Below are positions 37,510 to 48,295 of a stretch of 64,000 bases of DNA, piece after piece. The DNA is from Whalleya microplaca. Taxonomy: Eukaryota; Ascomycota; Sordariomycetes; Xylariales; Xylariaceae. The stretch's first letter is position 1. Each line of letters starts with the position of its first letter. The position numbers were made by a program, and so were the translations under genes. The notes below the pieces were generated by a model. That model was not told where the DNA came from. It made no database searches and saw only the letters and a list, made by a program, of their open reading frames with translations. The stretch is taken from positions 186,001 to 250,000 of the forward strand of contig MU385756.1 in assembly GCA_022497155.1 (NCBI GenBank). Reading direction: 5' to 3'.

Positions 37510-38188
37510 TTGCCATGGCTATCTCGCCTCCTCACGCTAGCGAGCATATCCTTTATTAGCGAGTTGCTAACAAATCTATGTAGCTCATTTTAATTGAATA
37601 TTCGTTTTATTTTTATTGTCTATACATTTCAACTATTATAGGTATAGTTAAAAGCTATTCGCGAATTCTATTATAAAAAATAACGTATTAACTATTTATC
37701 AATGCCGCTATATTTATTCAACATTAAGTGATACATGAGGCTAGGGGGGCAGGATATAAGGAATAAAAAAAGACAAGACACCATCCATCTTTAACAGCAC
37801 TAACTATTCCCATCATGCCAGGAACGCCCCTGACAGTATAACACAGTAGCACAGTAGGATGGACTCAGTCCATATATAGTACTCCTCCAGGATGTTCCAT
37901 CCTGGAGCGATCATCAATGATACAACTTCACAAATCACTGCTTGGTGGCCATGACACACCATTAAATGTAATAGTAGTTTATAAATAGCTTTATTTATTG
38001 CAATAATTAAAAACAAGTATTATAATATTATAGCTATTTATAATATATAAGCTACCTCCATTTACGTGTGATCCGTATTAATGAAGTCTATCCGCAATAT
38101 CCACTTATTTATGAATTACTAGGTCAAGGCTTTTTACTAGTTAAAGCGCAACGCCCTTAGGCGTGAGGAGGCGAATTAGCCATAGCAA
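37510..38188. mobile_element. Possible MITE-like element with 30-bp terminal inverted repeats
   Basis: The left end (37510-37539, TTGCCATGGCTATCTCGCCT and onward) is the inverted complement of the right end (38159-38188) with about 26 of 30 matches; three of the four mismatches are C/T. The 679-bp interior is AT-rich (about 37590-37700) and encodes nothing. I do not see a clear target-site duplication, so the exact ends and the superfamily are uncertain. Confidence 0.42.
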
Positions 38189-38299
38189 CTTGCAGGTAAA
38201 AGAAATGGCCATACTTGATAAAGAAGAGGATCATTTGAAATTATGTTGCTCCACTCGGTACTTCGCCGCATACCGTCTTTAATACATAGAAAATCACGA

Positions 38300-38760
38300 G
38301 TAATCCTCATACGGTTTCCGTCAGTTCTTCAAGTTCTTGGATCCTTTGACCTATTCCTGAGGCCCCTTGGCCACGTCGCTTTTCAAGCCAACTATGGAGT
38401 AGGCTCATCGCCATGCCATTGATAATGAGCAGATCAAGGATTGAAACGATATCTGACATATCTTTCTTTCTTTTACGCCCCTTACGGCGTGTTTCCTTCG
38501 CCCAGCTCCTAACCTCCAATTTGAGAAGCCAAGCTGGCTCAAGAAATTATCGGCCCACATTTGATCACTTTCACAATGGAGCGTACTTGAACTGTATGAT
38601 TCTAACCTTCTTACATCTTGTCGAATCCGAAATGCGCGTTCTTCTGTGTCATGCAAACTTCCATTCTCTGATATGGAGCTAGCATTCGCCTCAACCCTCA
38701 GAACTCTTGTAACTCTTGAATTCCCGAAATTGTATCAATGACTTCAAAAGTTCAACGACA
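38300..38760 (-). pseudogene. Unrecognised, apparently frame-broken coding fragment
   Basis: On the minus strand one frame (about 38690-38450) reads SISENGSLHDTEERAFRIRQ and onward with coding-like composition. Another (about 38520-38307) continues with SIVSILDLLIINGMAMSLLH and ends ELEELTETV. The two overlap in different frames and I found no convincing intron joining them. It could be a decayed gene or chance. No family recognised. Confidence 0.22.
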
Positions 38761-39052
38761 GTTGTGGATCTAAGGCTATCTAGTTTTGTAGAATGGGTCA
38801 AGGGAGATTTGAAAGGAGAGCCAGATCACGAGGATTTGAACAAGTTGTGAAGCAAGTGTATCGATGGACAAGCAGAGAATTCACCATTGGCTAGAGGAAA
38901 TTTGAAAGAAATCATTGAATTGGAGTAATAGTGACTAGAATCAGCTTGATTTCTGGCAGTTTAGATATCATAATGCATGAAATTGCTAATAAAAAGAAGG
39001 CCTTGAGCTCGCGTCAGAAGAATATCAATACACTTTTGTTTACAATTATAAA

Positions 39053-40508
39053 TCAATCCTTCAGGTTCTGCAGGATTAGCTCAACTTCAGCATCAGCAGC
39101 CTCGAGGATGTGGTCCGGCGAATAGATGGGTTTCCAGCCAAGTTCTTTCTCACCGTGCTGAGCAGTGAAAGTGCACCTACGGCATGATATGATCAGCACA
39201 ACTGCAAATCATGTTTGATGATGAATGGGGCAGACACTCACTTTCCTCCCAGCATCACCCCTACAAACTCTTTTGGACAGCCTAGTGCCTTGCCCATAGT
39301 TTCGAGGTTCTCCTCGTTCGCTAAGATAACCGAGTCTTCCGCAACAACGTTGCGTTTACCCAGAGCTCTAGCTAGGGCAGCGTATAGATAATCCCACTGT
39401 GTTTCAAAGTCAGTATATCCAGCATTGCGTATGATGCATATAGGAAACATGTAGTCCTTACGGCTACGCTTCCCGACGAGGCAAGATAGTATCCATTCTT
39501 GCCATAACCGGGCTGCTCGCCTAAGAGAATCTTACGCAAGAGCTCGATATACATCGTAGTATTATCAATGACATGACAGACAGGCCAAGTCTGAAACATT
39601 AGTTGTAAGGTCAAAACAAAGTCATGGAACAGAGACATACAGGTCGGCCAGAATCCACCTTATAAACACGTTTCATCGTTTTTGCGGCTCTTACGATCGC
39701 GACTGTTTGGATCGAGATAGGGTTGCCGAAGCCTTCCCCTTTTCCATCTAGCGGATACTGTCAGTCAAGGATCCCGGGACTACCCAGTAATTTAATTCCT
39801 CTCAATCTGTTCTGTGGTATGAACCAGGTTTATGCTTACACACTATACAAGGAACAAATATGTAGCCCCGAACGCCGTATTTCTCAGCTTGCTCTATCAC
39901 CGTGCAGTTGGTATTGACCGCCTGTTGCTACCTTAGTAATGGCACTTGTGCTGTACAGAAAAATGACGGAAGATCTCACCTTTTGCATCACCTCAAACTC
40001 AGATTCCTGGGATTTCTGGACATTGAATAGTTCTGGATCGGTATCCAGAATTGGTCGATCGGTCGGAGCACCCGCGTGGTTGGAAAAGAGCTTGGCGCCG
40101 GAAGTCTTGAACATGCAAGAGGTATTAGACATTGGACTCGGTTCTATGAGAAGTGCACATGAGGGCTCGATAACTTACGTGTAAGAAGTGAACTTCTTGT
40201 CCGGTATTCTTTTTTACTTCTGCAAGTGCCTTAATCATGTAGACTTGAGACTCGGAAGTGAAGGGATCAATAAGGTGGTAGACGACCGTGATATCGTTCT
40301 TGATTATAGAAGACCGTACTGTTGATTCGTCTTTCGGATCGAACTGCAGAGGTTCAGCGCCGTACTGTTTGACGGCATTCGCTTGGAAATCCGTTCGCAC
40401 TAAAGCGTATAGCTTGTTGTAAGGGGGTAGGCTGGCATTGCCCATCCGGGCCAGGAGAGTCCCGCCAAGGTAACCAGAGCCTCCGGTAATCAAGATGTTA
40501 GATGGCAT
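39053..40508 (-). CDS. NAD-dependent epimerase/dehydratase-family protein (extended SDR)
   Basis: Seven exons: 40508..40179, 40105..39980, 39921..39840, 39747..39641, 39590..39462, 39396..39242, 39176..39053; 350 aa, all phases fit. N-terminal Rossmann motif NILITGGSGYLGGTLL, then FDPKDESTV and VYHLIDP. The middle EKYGVRGYIFVPCIVYGKGE and the C-terminal QHGEKELGWKPIYSPDHILE are typical of fungal nucleoside-diphosphate-sugar-epimerase-like proteins. These enzymes act on sugar nucleotides or small carbonyl and hydroxyl compounds with NAD(P). The classical YxxxK is not obvious, so the reaction is unassigned. It is flanked by intergenic stretches of 1 kb or more and is not in an evident cluster. 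Confidence 0.88.
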
Positions 40509-42266
40509 GGTGTGTGACAATAAGGACGGTGGCTTCAATAGAGGTAGATATAATCGCTATTCTACAATCTGAGTAATTAGTTAATTAGATGCCAAGGATT
40601 CTGGATTGCATTTATAGATATGGGAAACCAGAGACTGGGGGCTCATGGAAAGTATGCGGGTAATTGTTTTGAAATGACCCGTATCGTTAAACATACAAGA
40701 TGGCATCCTTGCATCATAACATTTGCCCGAACTCTATTAATAGGATTAGAAATATCCACTTATATAAGGACACTCTTTAAAGCCTTCTTACACTTAAACT
40801 TCACTAATTAAACAGTAACAATAACTTCTAACTTTACAAAATAACGACTAGCTCTGTTCAAATTAATAATATCTTGTGATGTTTCCAATTTAACCTATAC
40901 CCGTCTACTTTGTGCAAGTGGAGAACTTGAAGGTGTACGTACCAATATAATTTACGATAACTACGCAGATGCGGGAAATACCATTGCCGACGCGTATATT
41001 AGTAATTAAGTTTCGAACTAGCAGCAACAGTGCAGGCACTTGACTTTGTCCATACACTAGGTGGAGCAGCATTCGAATTCCTCGACAATTGATAGTTGAT
41101 ACCCCAATACCTTAGTACCACACTCATTGATAGTTAAAGCAGTGGCTGTACATGATAGAAAATCTCGGTAGAGTGTATCGTGATTTTGAGTAGACTCACT
41201 AGGGCAATGAGCCATCGAGTTCGAATACTGTGACTGGTGAATTGCATCTTTGCGCTGTGCTACGGCAGGAACATGCGCGATGCTACCCAAAGAAAATGAG
41301 GGTGTAGTTGACAGGGACCTGGAGGTATATGGGATTCAAAACCTAAGTCTCGTAGATTCGAGTGCGCTTCCCATCATCGTCACCGCAAACCTTAGGCTAC
41401 AGTATACGCCTTTGTCGAACGAGCGGCGGGCCTTGTCAAGGAAACATGGAGTGTCAAACGACCACCTTGGGCTCGATCATGGCAATCATGATGAAAACAG
41501 GCGCTGTGGTATCATTTAAAAGGGTTGCTTAGGTGCTTCCACAATGGTTGATGTATATTTCAACGTTCTCTGAATTCAAGCCTCTTCCCTGAACATTGTT
41601 ACCTTGGCGCATTCTATGACAGTCTGTACCACTATTCACCTATATTTGTCTGGTATTTAAACCGCTCGTTCTCGATTTTGAGCTGACGAAGTACCATGGC
41701 AACCTGAAGAAGGCAAGAACGGACTCAACAGTATCTCTATTCGAGGTGTTGACTCAATCATATCGGACTTACTACCTAGGGGCAGTTACGGATGGTTAGA
41801 ATGAGTTTCGAGCTTCGTGTATATTCGTTGTTGTAATGAGATGACCTCTGGTGGAAGGTCGAAATGTCCGATAATACTTTGACACGAGTGAAGTCCTGGG
41901 ATGACTGTATACGAAGCCTTTAACATATCAGTGACTTGCCTAACAACTATATGAATCATAGACACTCTAGAAAGTGTTGATTGCATTAATTGGTGCAAGC
42001 TTCTTGTTCATTTTCAACTGGACTAGCACTACTGTCGAGGAAAGCAACGCAAAGTATGATGGCGTCAGGCCAATAAAACGAGGGAAGATAATGATAAAAT
42101 CCCAAAAACTCCAGAGCGAAAAAAATAAAAGGGATAAAGAAAGATGAAGCTATATAGAACCTAAATCAAGACCTACGCCGCCTACCAATACCCCTCAACC
42201 AGCCATAAAATCCTAAGATCGCCATCTAAATTCCCAAGCCAGCATTCGAGAGTGAGATCTGAGCCC
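40509..42266. other. Intergenic, holding a GMC oxidoreductase relic
   Basis: Apart from the GMC fragment described separately, this stretch has no convincing coding frame. An AT-rich zone lies around 40690-40900. No RNA gene or clear repeat seen. Confidence 0.55.
41262..41445 (+). pseudogene. GMC oxidoreductase C-terminal fragment
   Basis: About 60 codons read AGTCAMLPKENEGVVDRDLE then VYGIQNLSLVDSSALPIIVT, the C-terminal signature of GMC flavoenzymes (the HPxGTCxMxP region, GVVD, the VVDAS-type motif). The catalytic His-Pro preceding GTC is no longer readable (CATAGTC), upstream sequence has stops, and the conserved end after the SxxP motif is lost. Fragments of a glucose/choline/alcohol-oxidase-like gene are the best explanation. 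No other part of that gene was found nearby. Confidence 0.6.
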
Positions 42267-43498
42267 CTAATCATTGCGAATGAACATGTACGTATTTCCA
42301 GACCATAGAGAATATTCTGGAAACAATACAAATCCGTGATGATTTAGAAGTTCGTCTTCTATCTCCTCTGAGAACCGGTTGCCCTCAAACTCGTGCGAAA
42401 GTTCGTTTACTTTGGTATACTCGTTCTCGAACATATTCTTGACTCGTTCAGGGGTAGTCTCAAACCTAGCGGGTGTAAAATCAGAATGAATACCATTTCG
42501 AGATAGTATGAGCTAACAGTGGTGACTAACCAGGGGTTGCCGGGAATGGAGACTTTCTCGTGTGTGTCTTCATCCTCAATCTCATACCACAGTACATCCT
42601 TGTTTGGTGCTCCGGATACAAATGGAGTGATCATGGCCACCGGTCGAGCGTATTCGACCAGTAGTTTATCTACTGGGCATTGAGGGCCGGTATCACTAAT
42701 GACAAATGTATTGTCGTCAATTATAGCAAACTGCTGGTGCTTTCTGTAGCCTTCGTCGAGGATCGTAAAACTGACAGTGTCAAGCTCCTGCAAGGCCACC
42801 TTATGTGAATTTCCATATTGGGGATCAGCGGCGAATAGCTCAACATCCTGCCCAGTCTTTGTTTTCAGCCACTGAACAATTGCGATTGCAACTACATGCT
42901 GCAAAATGGGACGGACAGAGATTTGATGGGGAAGGCCTAGCATGGGTTCGAATAGAACTCGTCCAAGCCCAATACATACAACCTTTTTGATACGTTCGGG
43001 GTTGGGGATTCGACCTAGTGCTGCTTTCAGTTCTTCCGCCTTCTCATTTCCTTGTGAATCCCAGTACTTCAGGGCACGCTCGACTAGATTCTTGATCAAT
43101 GGAAGATCAATGGCGTATTCTGGTTTATCAGCTTTCGGGTCCCGATACTTCTCAATTATCCTTTATAGGTATTAGTAGATCTCGCAGGGCTGTATCGTGT
43201 GCATATAAGATTATATATACTTTTCTGGTGGGCTCTCTAGCTTCTGGTTTGGCTCTAGATATTCTGGTAAAACATCTGCCTCCTTGAACGAAAGAATACG
43301 ACGATCCCACTCCTTGGGATTCTGGTATCCAGCACCTCTAAGAGAAGAACTGGAGAACATGTAGTAATTACTTCTGCGGATGATCAAGCGTTGGCGCTCC
43401 TCACTGTCGACTGGCAACTTTCGCATCCTTTCCAGATCAAGAAAGTTCCACTCGACGCCAGGGTCTTCAAGTGCATCCTCAGCCGTAATCTTAGCCAT
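42267..43498 (-). CDS. SRR1-domain protein
   Basis: Three exons: 43498..43221, 43160..42531, 42465..42267; 368 aa. ATG at 43498 (MAKITAEDALEDPGVEW). The core VVCIGLGRVLFEPM, ILQHVVAIAIVQWL, VELFAADPQYGNSHKVALQE, FAIIDDNTFVISDTGPQCPV and ARPVAMITPF is the SRR1-like domain, named after Arabidopsis SRR1 (sensitivity to red light reduced) and present as paralogous families in fungi. The biochemical role is unknown; yeast and mammalian relatives have been linked to circadian, heme or cytoskeletal functions. The protein has N- and C-terminal extensions, ending YMFIRND. No membrane or signal segments. Confidence 0.85.
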
Positions 43499-45375
43499 TA
43501 TGATTAGCAATTCGAACGCCAGTAAAGGTCAATTCAAGGGTTAAACGGGCAAAACTGATAATATTGAGACAAATACGTGCTCTACAGGGATGCAAAAAGG
43601 GGGCGAAAGGTAAGAGACGATCAGAGCATGCAGAACAAGATCGATATCATGCTAAACTCACCTAGAACTATATAGCTGAGCTTGAAGCTCATCTTGGACG
43701 AGTTGGTGAATCTTACGATGACTGTTACTCGCTGATTCGGGCCATTCTAGCACGCCTCTTTGTCAAGAGTCACTCGGTTGAGTTTTCATGGCTATGACAC
43801 AGATGTGGTACGTGATCAGCATTTTTGTCAGGGTATCAAGTTGGGATCAGATGAATCTCCTTATGTTACTTCCTGGTAGTCGAGTCTGAACAGACGAGTC
43901 CCAGTTGCTCTATATTCAAGTATCAGAGCGTACCCAGACTATACTTTGCCAATTTAAGCTACAAGTTAGAGGACTTGTTATGAACATATGGTAAAACAAC
44001 AGCATGTGGTACATATCTACGACGTGGTCATTCTGCGAGGACAAAAAAAAAAAAACCTGAACTCGAGGATGACATGTAATCCGAGACGCAACTGATCATT
44101 TTACATGGATTCCAGTTACTCTGAGTGTTCTCTTGTCCCTCTTAAATACGAATCATTGTAATAACAAGTCAGATTCATCTTCTTTTCCGCAACCGAACTA
44201 CATGACAAGAACTGCAAACAGTCGTTGGTGTTGACTCCGTGGAACGACCGTAAGTTACTGTTACAACCACCCATTCCTGAATATCCCCGCAACCAGCTAC
44301 CACGTGATTTATGGTCGCCAAGAGGGATAGTGGCTTGGCGACCAAATGGTCGCCAAGGCCCTTAGTGGCTTGGCGTCCAAACCCTATTTACTAGGAAGCT
44401 ATTCAGATATAAAAGGCTGTATTTCGCCGTCCCTTAGATAGTCTCTCTTTGCTAGCCAGCGATCAATCTAAGTATTTTACCTTTCACGCCTTCTGTTATC
44501 TCAAAATCAAGACCTGTGGTAACGGCTTCGTTACAGTTACACCACCATGGGATACCCATGGCAAAGACAAAGGGAGGCGATAGACCCCCTGCTTGACAAA
44601 TCTGCTCACGTGGAATCCAAGTTACACCGTCTACATCCATGAATTAGTTGGCGGGACAATTTAATATATCAGATGCTCAGAAGTCTTCAAAGGCTAGGTA
44701 TCGCATTCCACGGCTAAAGATGCACATTTGTTGGTCCATGCGAGGTGTCACTTCCTCGGTCGACTGTTGGTTCTAAAAAGGAGAATTGAAGGCCTGCTAA
44801 CCAGAACCTGGCTCTTATCTTTGACTACATTAATTGATTATCTAGCAGGGCACACTTAGCTGAGAATCAGGGCTACAACCGAGTGTACATTTATCGCCCC
44901 CTAATCATCTAGCTAGTGATAGGTACTACTATCTGACACTGTTGAGTCAGATCGCACTAACACATTCAGTGTAGCAGTGGTACTCATTCTCGTGCTAGGG
45001 TGTCTATGGGTTACTGTGAAGTGCTGTGTTCCAACACTTATCTAACGGTCTACGTAATCTATCACAAGAGTTTGCACCTTATTTGACCTTGGCAAAGATG
45101 TACGCCGGACTGATATTGTTATATCACATCACATTACAAGTTCCATGCAATAGTGGCGCTTGTTGGGACCGTGCCGCTGGGAAACGTACCTGGTCGATTA
45201 CAGTATCTGGACACGATGTATGCCGTTGGAAGGCCTGTAGGAACGTTGGGCTCATGAGATGACATTTGCCAAGCTTGAAGGTTAGGTTATGGAAATAATT
45301 GCCTTATCTTCATAGTCACTCGATCCAATATACAATATAGACAGCCAACACCCAACCTACTGGGCGTTAACTGTC
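43499..45375. other. Intergenic, with a hairpin repeat pair
   Basis: 1.9 kb without a supported gene. It carries an A12 run near 44046 and the two 35-bp hairpin units at 44312-44381. Small open frames (for instance minus strand 44452-44640) show no recognisable product. Confidence 0.55.
44312..44381. repeat. Two tandem 35-bp units, each an inverted repeat
   Basis: Unit 1 (44312-44346) has perfect 11-bp arms, TGGTCGCCAAG and CTTGGCGACCA, around an 11-nt loop. Unit 2 (44347-44381) repeats the layout with one arm mismatch (CTTGGCGTCCA). Loop sequences are similar (both end TAGTGG). A CACGTGA element lies just upstream at 44301-44307. Confidence 0.85.
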
Positions 45376-47436
45376 TCAGTCCTCGAGGCCGTCCCATTCA
45401 CTATCGCCTGCACCCAGGGTATCACCACCATCCATCTCCTGAATCTTCCTCTTCTTGCTCCCCGCAATTGCACCGCGCCGATTGTGTTCCTTGCGCCTCT
45501 CCCAAGCGCTCTTAGACGTTATCTTAGTCTTGCTTCCGCGTCTCGACTCCACGCCGTGCTTCTTCAGCCTCTTCTTCTCGTCCTTACTGACCTTCGGCAG
45601 GGAGTCCATGAGCCATTTTGGAATACCCTCGTCGCCGTTCTTGCCCGCCTGCTTCTCGCTCAGGGCAATCACATTAGCGATACTCTTCAGGTTCGCGACA
45701 TCCTCGGTCGTGTAGAAGGTAACAGCGACGCCGCCCTCGTGACCCGCTCGACCCGTCCGTCCAACCCGATGGACGTATGCCGCCGCCGACGTAGGTACGT
45801 CGTAGTTTATTACGCCGTTGACGCCGCGGAAGTCGATACCGCGCATGAGCAGGTCAGTGGTGATCAGTACCCAAATCTCGCCGGCTCGGAAACGGGAGAC
45901 GATGCTAGAACGCGCAGAATCTGAGAGCGATGAGTGAAGAGCTGCGATGCGAGACGAGCCACCGGCTTCGGCGGGAAATTCGAACTTTAGTTCGCTGTGC
46001 AAGGCCGTTGCGCGCTCGATCGTCTGTGTGAACACCAGGAACGGCAGACGCATGGACGGTATTGAACCATCCGACGATTTAGGGTGTAAAAGTTGACGAA
46101 GCGCGAACAACTTGCCTTGCTCGGTGCCGGTGTAGATGAGCTTGTGGTTGATACTTGGGACGGCTGTGTCCTTTAGACCAACAACAAGGCGAATGAAGGG
46201 TACAGAGTGAACGGATTCCCGAGAATTCAGCTGTTCCAAAAGAAGGTCCTCGATGTTTGATCCCATGGTTGCAGACCAACATGTCACCCGTAAGGATTGG
46301 TTAGTACAGGCAGACCAGATACCGATAGTCTGGTCGCGGAAAAGGGGGTCGAGAAGAACATCTGCTTCGTCGAGAATCAGGGATCCGACTGTTGGCAATG
46401 CCCTTGATTTTAGGAAGTGCCGTAGTAGTAATGGTGTCGTGACCAAGATGTCAGCTTTTGTAGTCGTTGCTTTATGTACCCCACCAGCCTCCACATCGTC
46501 TTCGGAACTTTCAGATTCGTTATCACTCCCCGAAGCTTCGCCATCACTATGAGCCTCGTCGGCTTGGCCTTCTGTAGGAATTTGCATTCCTTTCTTCATC
46601 CCCACAATCTTCACCCCTGTGCCCTGTGCCAGTTTTCGGCCCTCGTTGACGATCTGATGCGCGAGCTCCCGTGTAGGAGCAACAACAATTGCTTCTAGAG
46701 CATGCTCATTGTGGACCCCGTCGTCCGCTCTTCGCCGCAAAATGCTATTGATAGTTGGAATCAGGAATGCCAGCGTCTTGCCACTCCCTGTAGGAGCAAC
46801 GGCCAGAAAGTTAATTCCATTGTCAGTTGTGAAGTTCAGCTTCTCCGAGACAGATATAGGAATTGCTCTATTTGGGTCCAACAAAAGCGGTAGACTGCCT
46901 AATTGGACCTCGGTAGGTATGCGATATCCTTGTTTCGCAAGATTGTCCCCTAGCCTAGGCGAAATGCTGTACGTCGACCGAAGCTCGGAAAAGGAGGTCA
47001 ATGGTTGCGGAAAAAGTTGCCTTTTAGAGTCTCTTTCTTTGGACTTGACAGTACTCTTCTTTTTCGACTTCTTTACTTTTGCCCTTTTGTCCTCGTGAGA
47101 CGAGAGCAGTGTGGATTTCAAGCGATGAGAACGAAGCACCTGTCTGACCTGTTCTTCGTCGAGGATGTCTGCCGCTTTTTCTTCTTTGGCGGGAACTTGA
47201 GTGGTCGGCTCTGGATCCGGCTGCTTAGCATCTCGAGGCGCAAAGAAATTCACATTGTCCAGCTCATCCTCGTCTTTCGTGATTGATGCCGGCTGCTCCT
47301 CGTTCCTCTTACGCTTCAAGCCTCTAGTTGGGTCATGGTAAAGCTGCGGATTAGCCGGTTTGCTGGCAGCATGGTGATCAATATTCTGGCTAGCAGACTT
47401 TTTAGTCCCTCGCGACAGGATCTTCAGGACATCCAT
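45376..47436 (-). CDS. ROK1: DEAD-box RNA helicase Rok1
   Basis: Single exon, 686 aa. The start is the ATG at 47436 (MDVLKILSRGTKKS), which matches the Rok1/DDX52 N-terminus; the frame stays open further upstream without an ATG. Helicase motifs: GYRIPTEVQ (Q-motif region), APTGSGKT (I), PTRELAHQI (Ia), LVTTPLLL (Ib), LDEADVLLD (II, DEAD), WSATMG (III), VLITTDLLMRGIDF (V) and HRVGRTGRAG (VI). A fungal acidic insert (SDGEASGSDNESESSEDD) separates Ia and Ib, and the C-terminus is basic (KKRLKKHGVESRRGSKTK). Rok1 works in the nucleolus in 18S rRNA processing and release of snR30 from pre-ribosomes. Confidence 0.95.
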   Translation of the reverse strand: MDVLKILSRGTKKSASQNIDHHAASKPANPQLYHDPTRGLKRKRNEEQPASITKDEDELDNVNFFAPRDAKQPDPEPTTQVPAKEEKAADILDEEQVRQVLRSHRLKSTLLSSHEDKRAKVKKSKKKSTVKSKERDSKRQLFPQPLTSFSELRSTYSISPRLGDNLAKQGYRIPTEVQLGSLPLLLDPNRAIPISVSEKLNFTTDNGINFLAVAPTGSGKTLAFLIPTINSILRRRADDGVHNEHALEAIVVAPTRELAHQIVNEGRKLAQGTGVKIVGMKKGMQIPTEGQADEAHSDGEASGSDNESESSEDDVEAGGVHKATTTKADILVTTPLLLRHFLKSRALPTVGSLILDEADVLLDPLFRDQTIGIWSACTNQSLRVTCWSATMGSNIEDLLLEQLNSRESVHSVPFIRLVVGLKDTAVPSINHKLIYTGTEQGKLFALRQLLHPKSSDGSIPSMRLPFLVFTQTIERATALHSELKFEFPAEAGGSSRIAALHSSLSDSARSSIVSRFRAGEIWVLITTDLLMRGIDFRGVNGVINYDVPTSAAAYVHRVGRTGRAGHEGGVAVTFYTTEDVANLKSIANVIALSEKQAGKNGDEGIPKWLMDSLPKVSKDEKKRLKKHGVESRRGSKTKITSKSAWERRKEHNRRGAIAGSKKRKIQEMDGGDTLGAGDSEWDGLED

Positions 47437-48295
47437 TGCATGGGACAAATCAGGTAAGTCTACTGAGTTGAGTGTCGAGTGTAGAAGAAGGATTGTAGGA
47501 GGTTGAAGGCGGTGTAGATAAAATTCTGGGCGGTCAAGTATTCTGCCGGACAAAATGAACCCACTTTAAACCCCCACCAAGCAACCTCGACTGCTCGACA
47601 ATAGGTAATCCTCTTCTCTTATCTTATCTCTTCTTATTCATATTCCGTGCCACTTTTTGAAAGATCTCATGACAACATCCTGACGATAGATTGGAAGACT
47701 ATTCTACCGAATTCAAGTGATTACAAGCATACTCACCGGGGTCATCGTAGTGGGTGATTTCACTATCAGCTCGTATAATTTCATATGGAAGTGTCTTCGC
47801 CTCGCGCGAACCGCGTCATCCCTATGGCTCCAATCACGGGGGACACAAATCTTTTCCCAGAGCGGACTGTGTCGTCAAGATGATTGGTGCGGATAAACCG
47901 CTGGCAGAATTCAATGCAATAAAGCTGCATAGCTGGCAGGGCTAGTAACTATGCGTGAGGAGCCTACAATAAAACCCCACATCTGGTAGATCTGGTGGGC
48001 TGCTTCTGGTGTCATTACGACATTCCGTGAGAGACAACCCCCGCCATCGTGTGTAAGTTGGAAACTCACGAGACCCTCTCCGAATACGGTCCACAAAGGG
48101 GCGTCTTTTATTCTCTGTTTCATCTTATGCCTGCGATCCTTTTCCCTGTGTTCATCAAGGTATCCAAGAAGCTCGATTTCATTCCCACTACCCAAGTAAG
48201 TCAACCTTAGTTCATGCGACGGGGGTTGATTGCATTACCTACAATAAGCCAGCTATTATACTCTTCTCCCCTGAGCATCCATACATAAATAGGCC
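47437..48295. other. Bidirectional upstream region of ROK1 and xylitol dehydrogenase
   Basis: 859 bp between the divergent genes. A minus-strand open frame at 47911-48204 (TYLGSGNEIELLGYLDEHRE) looks somewhat coding but could not be joined to anything; I do not call it. Confidence 0.5.

Noticed and set aside
44452..44640. 62-codon minus-strand frame
   Set aside because: No recognisable product, no start context or intron support; treated as chance.
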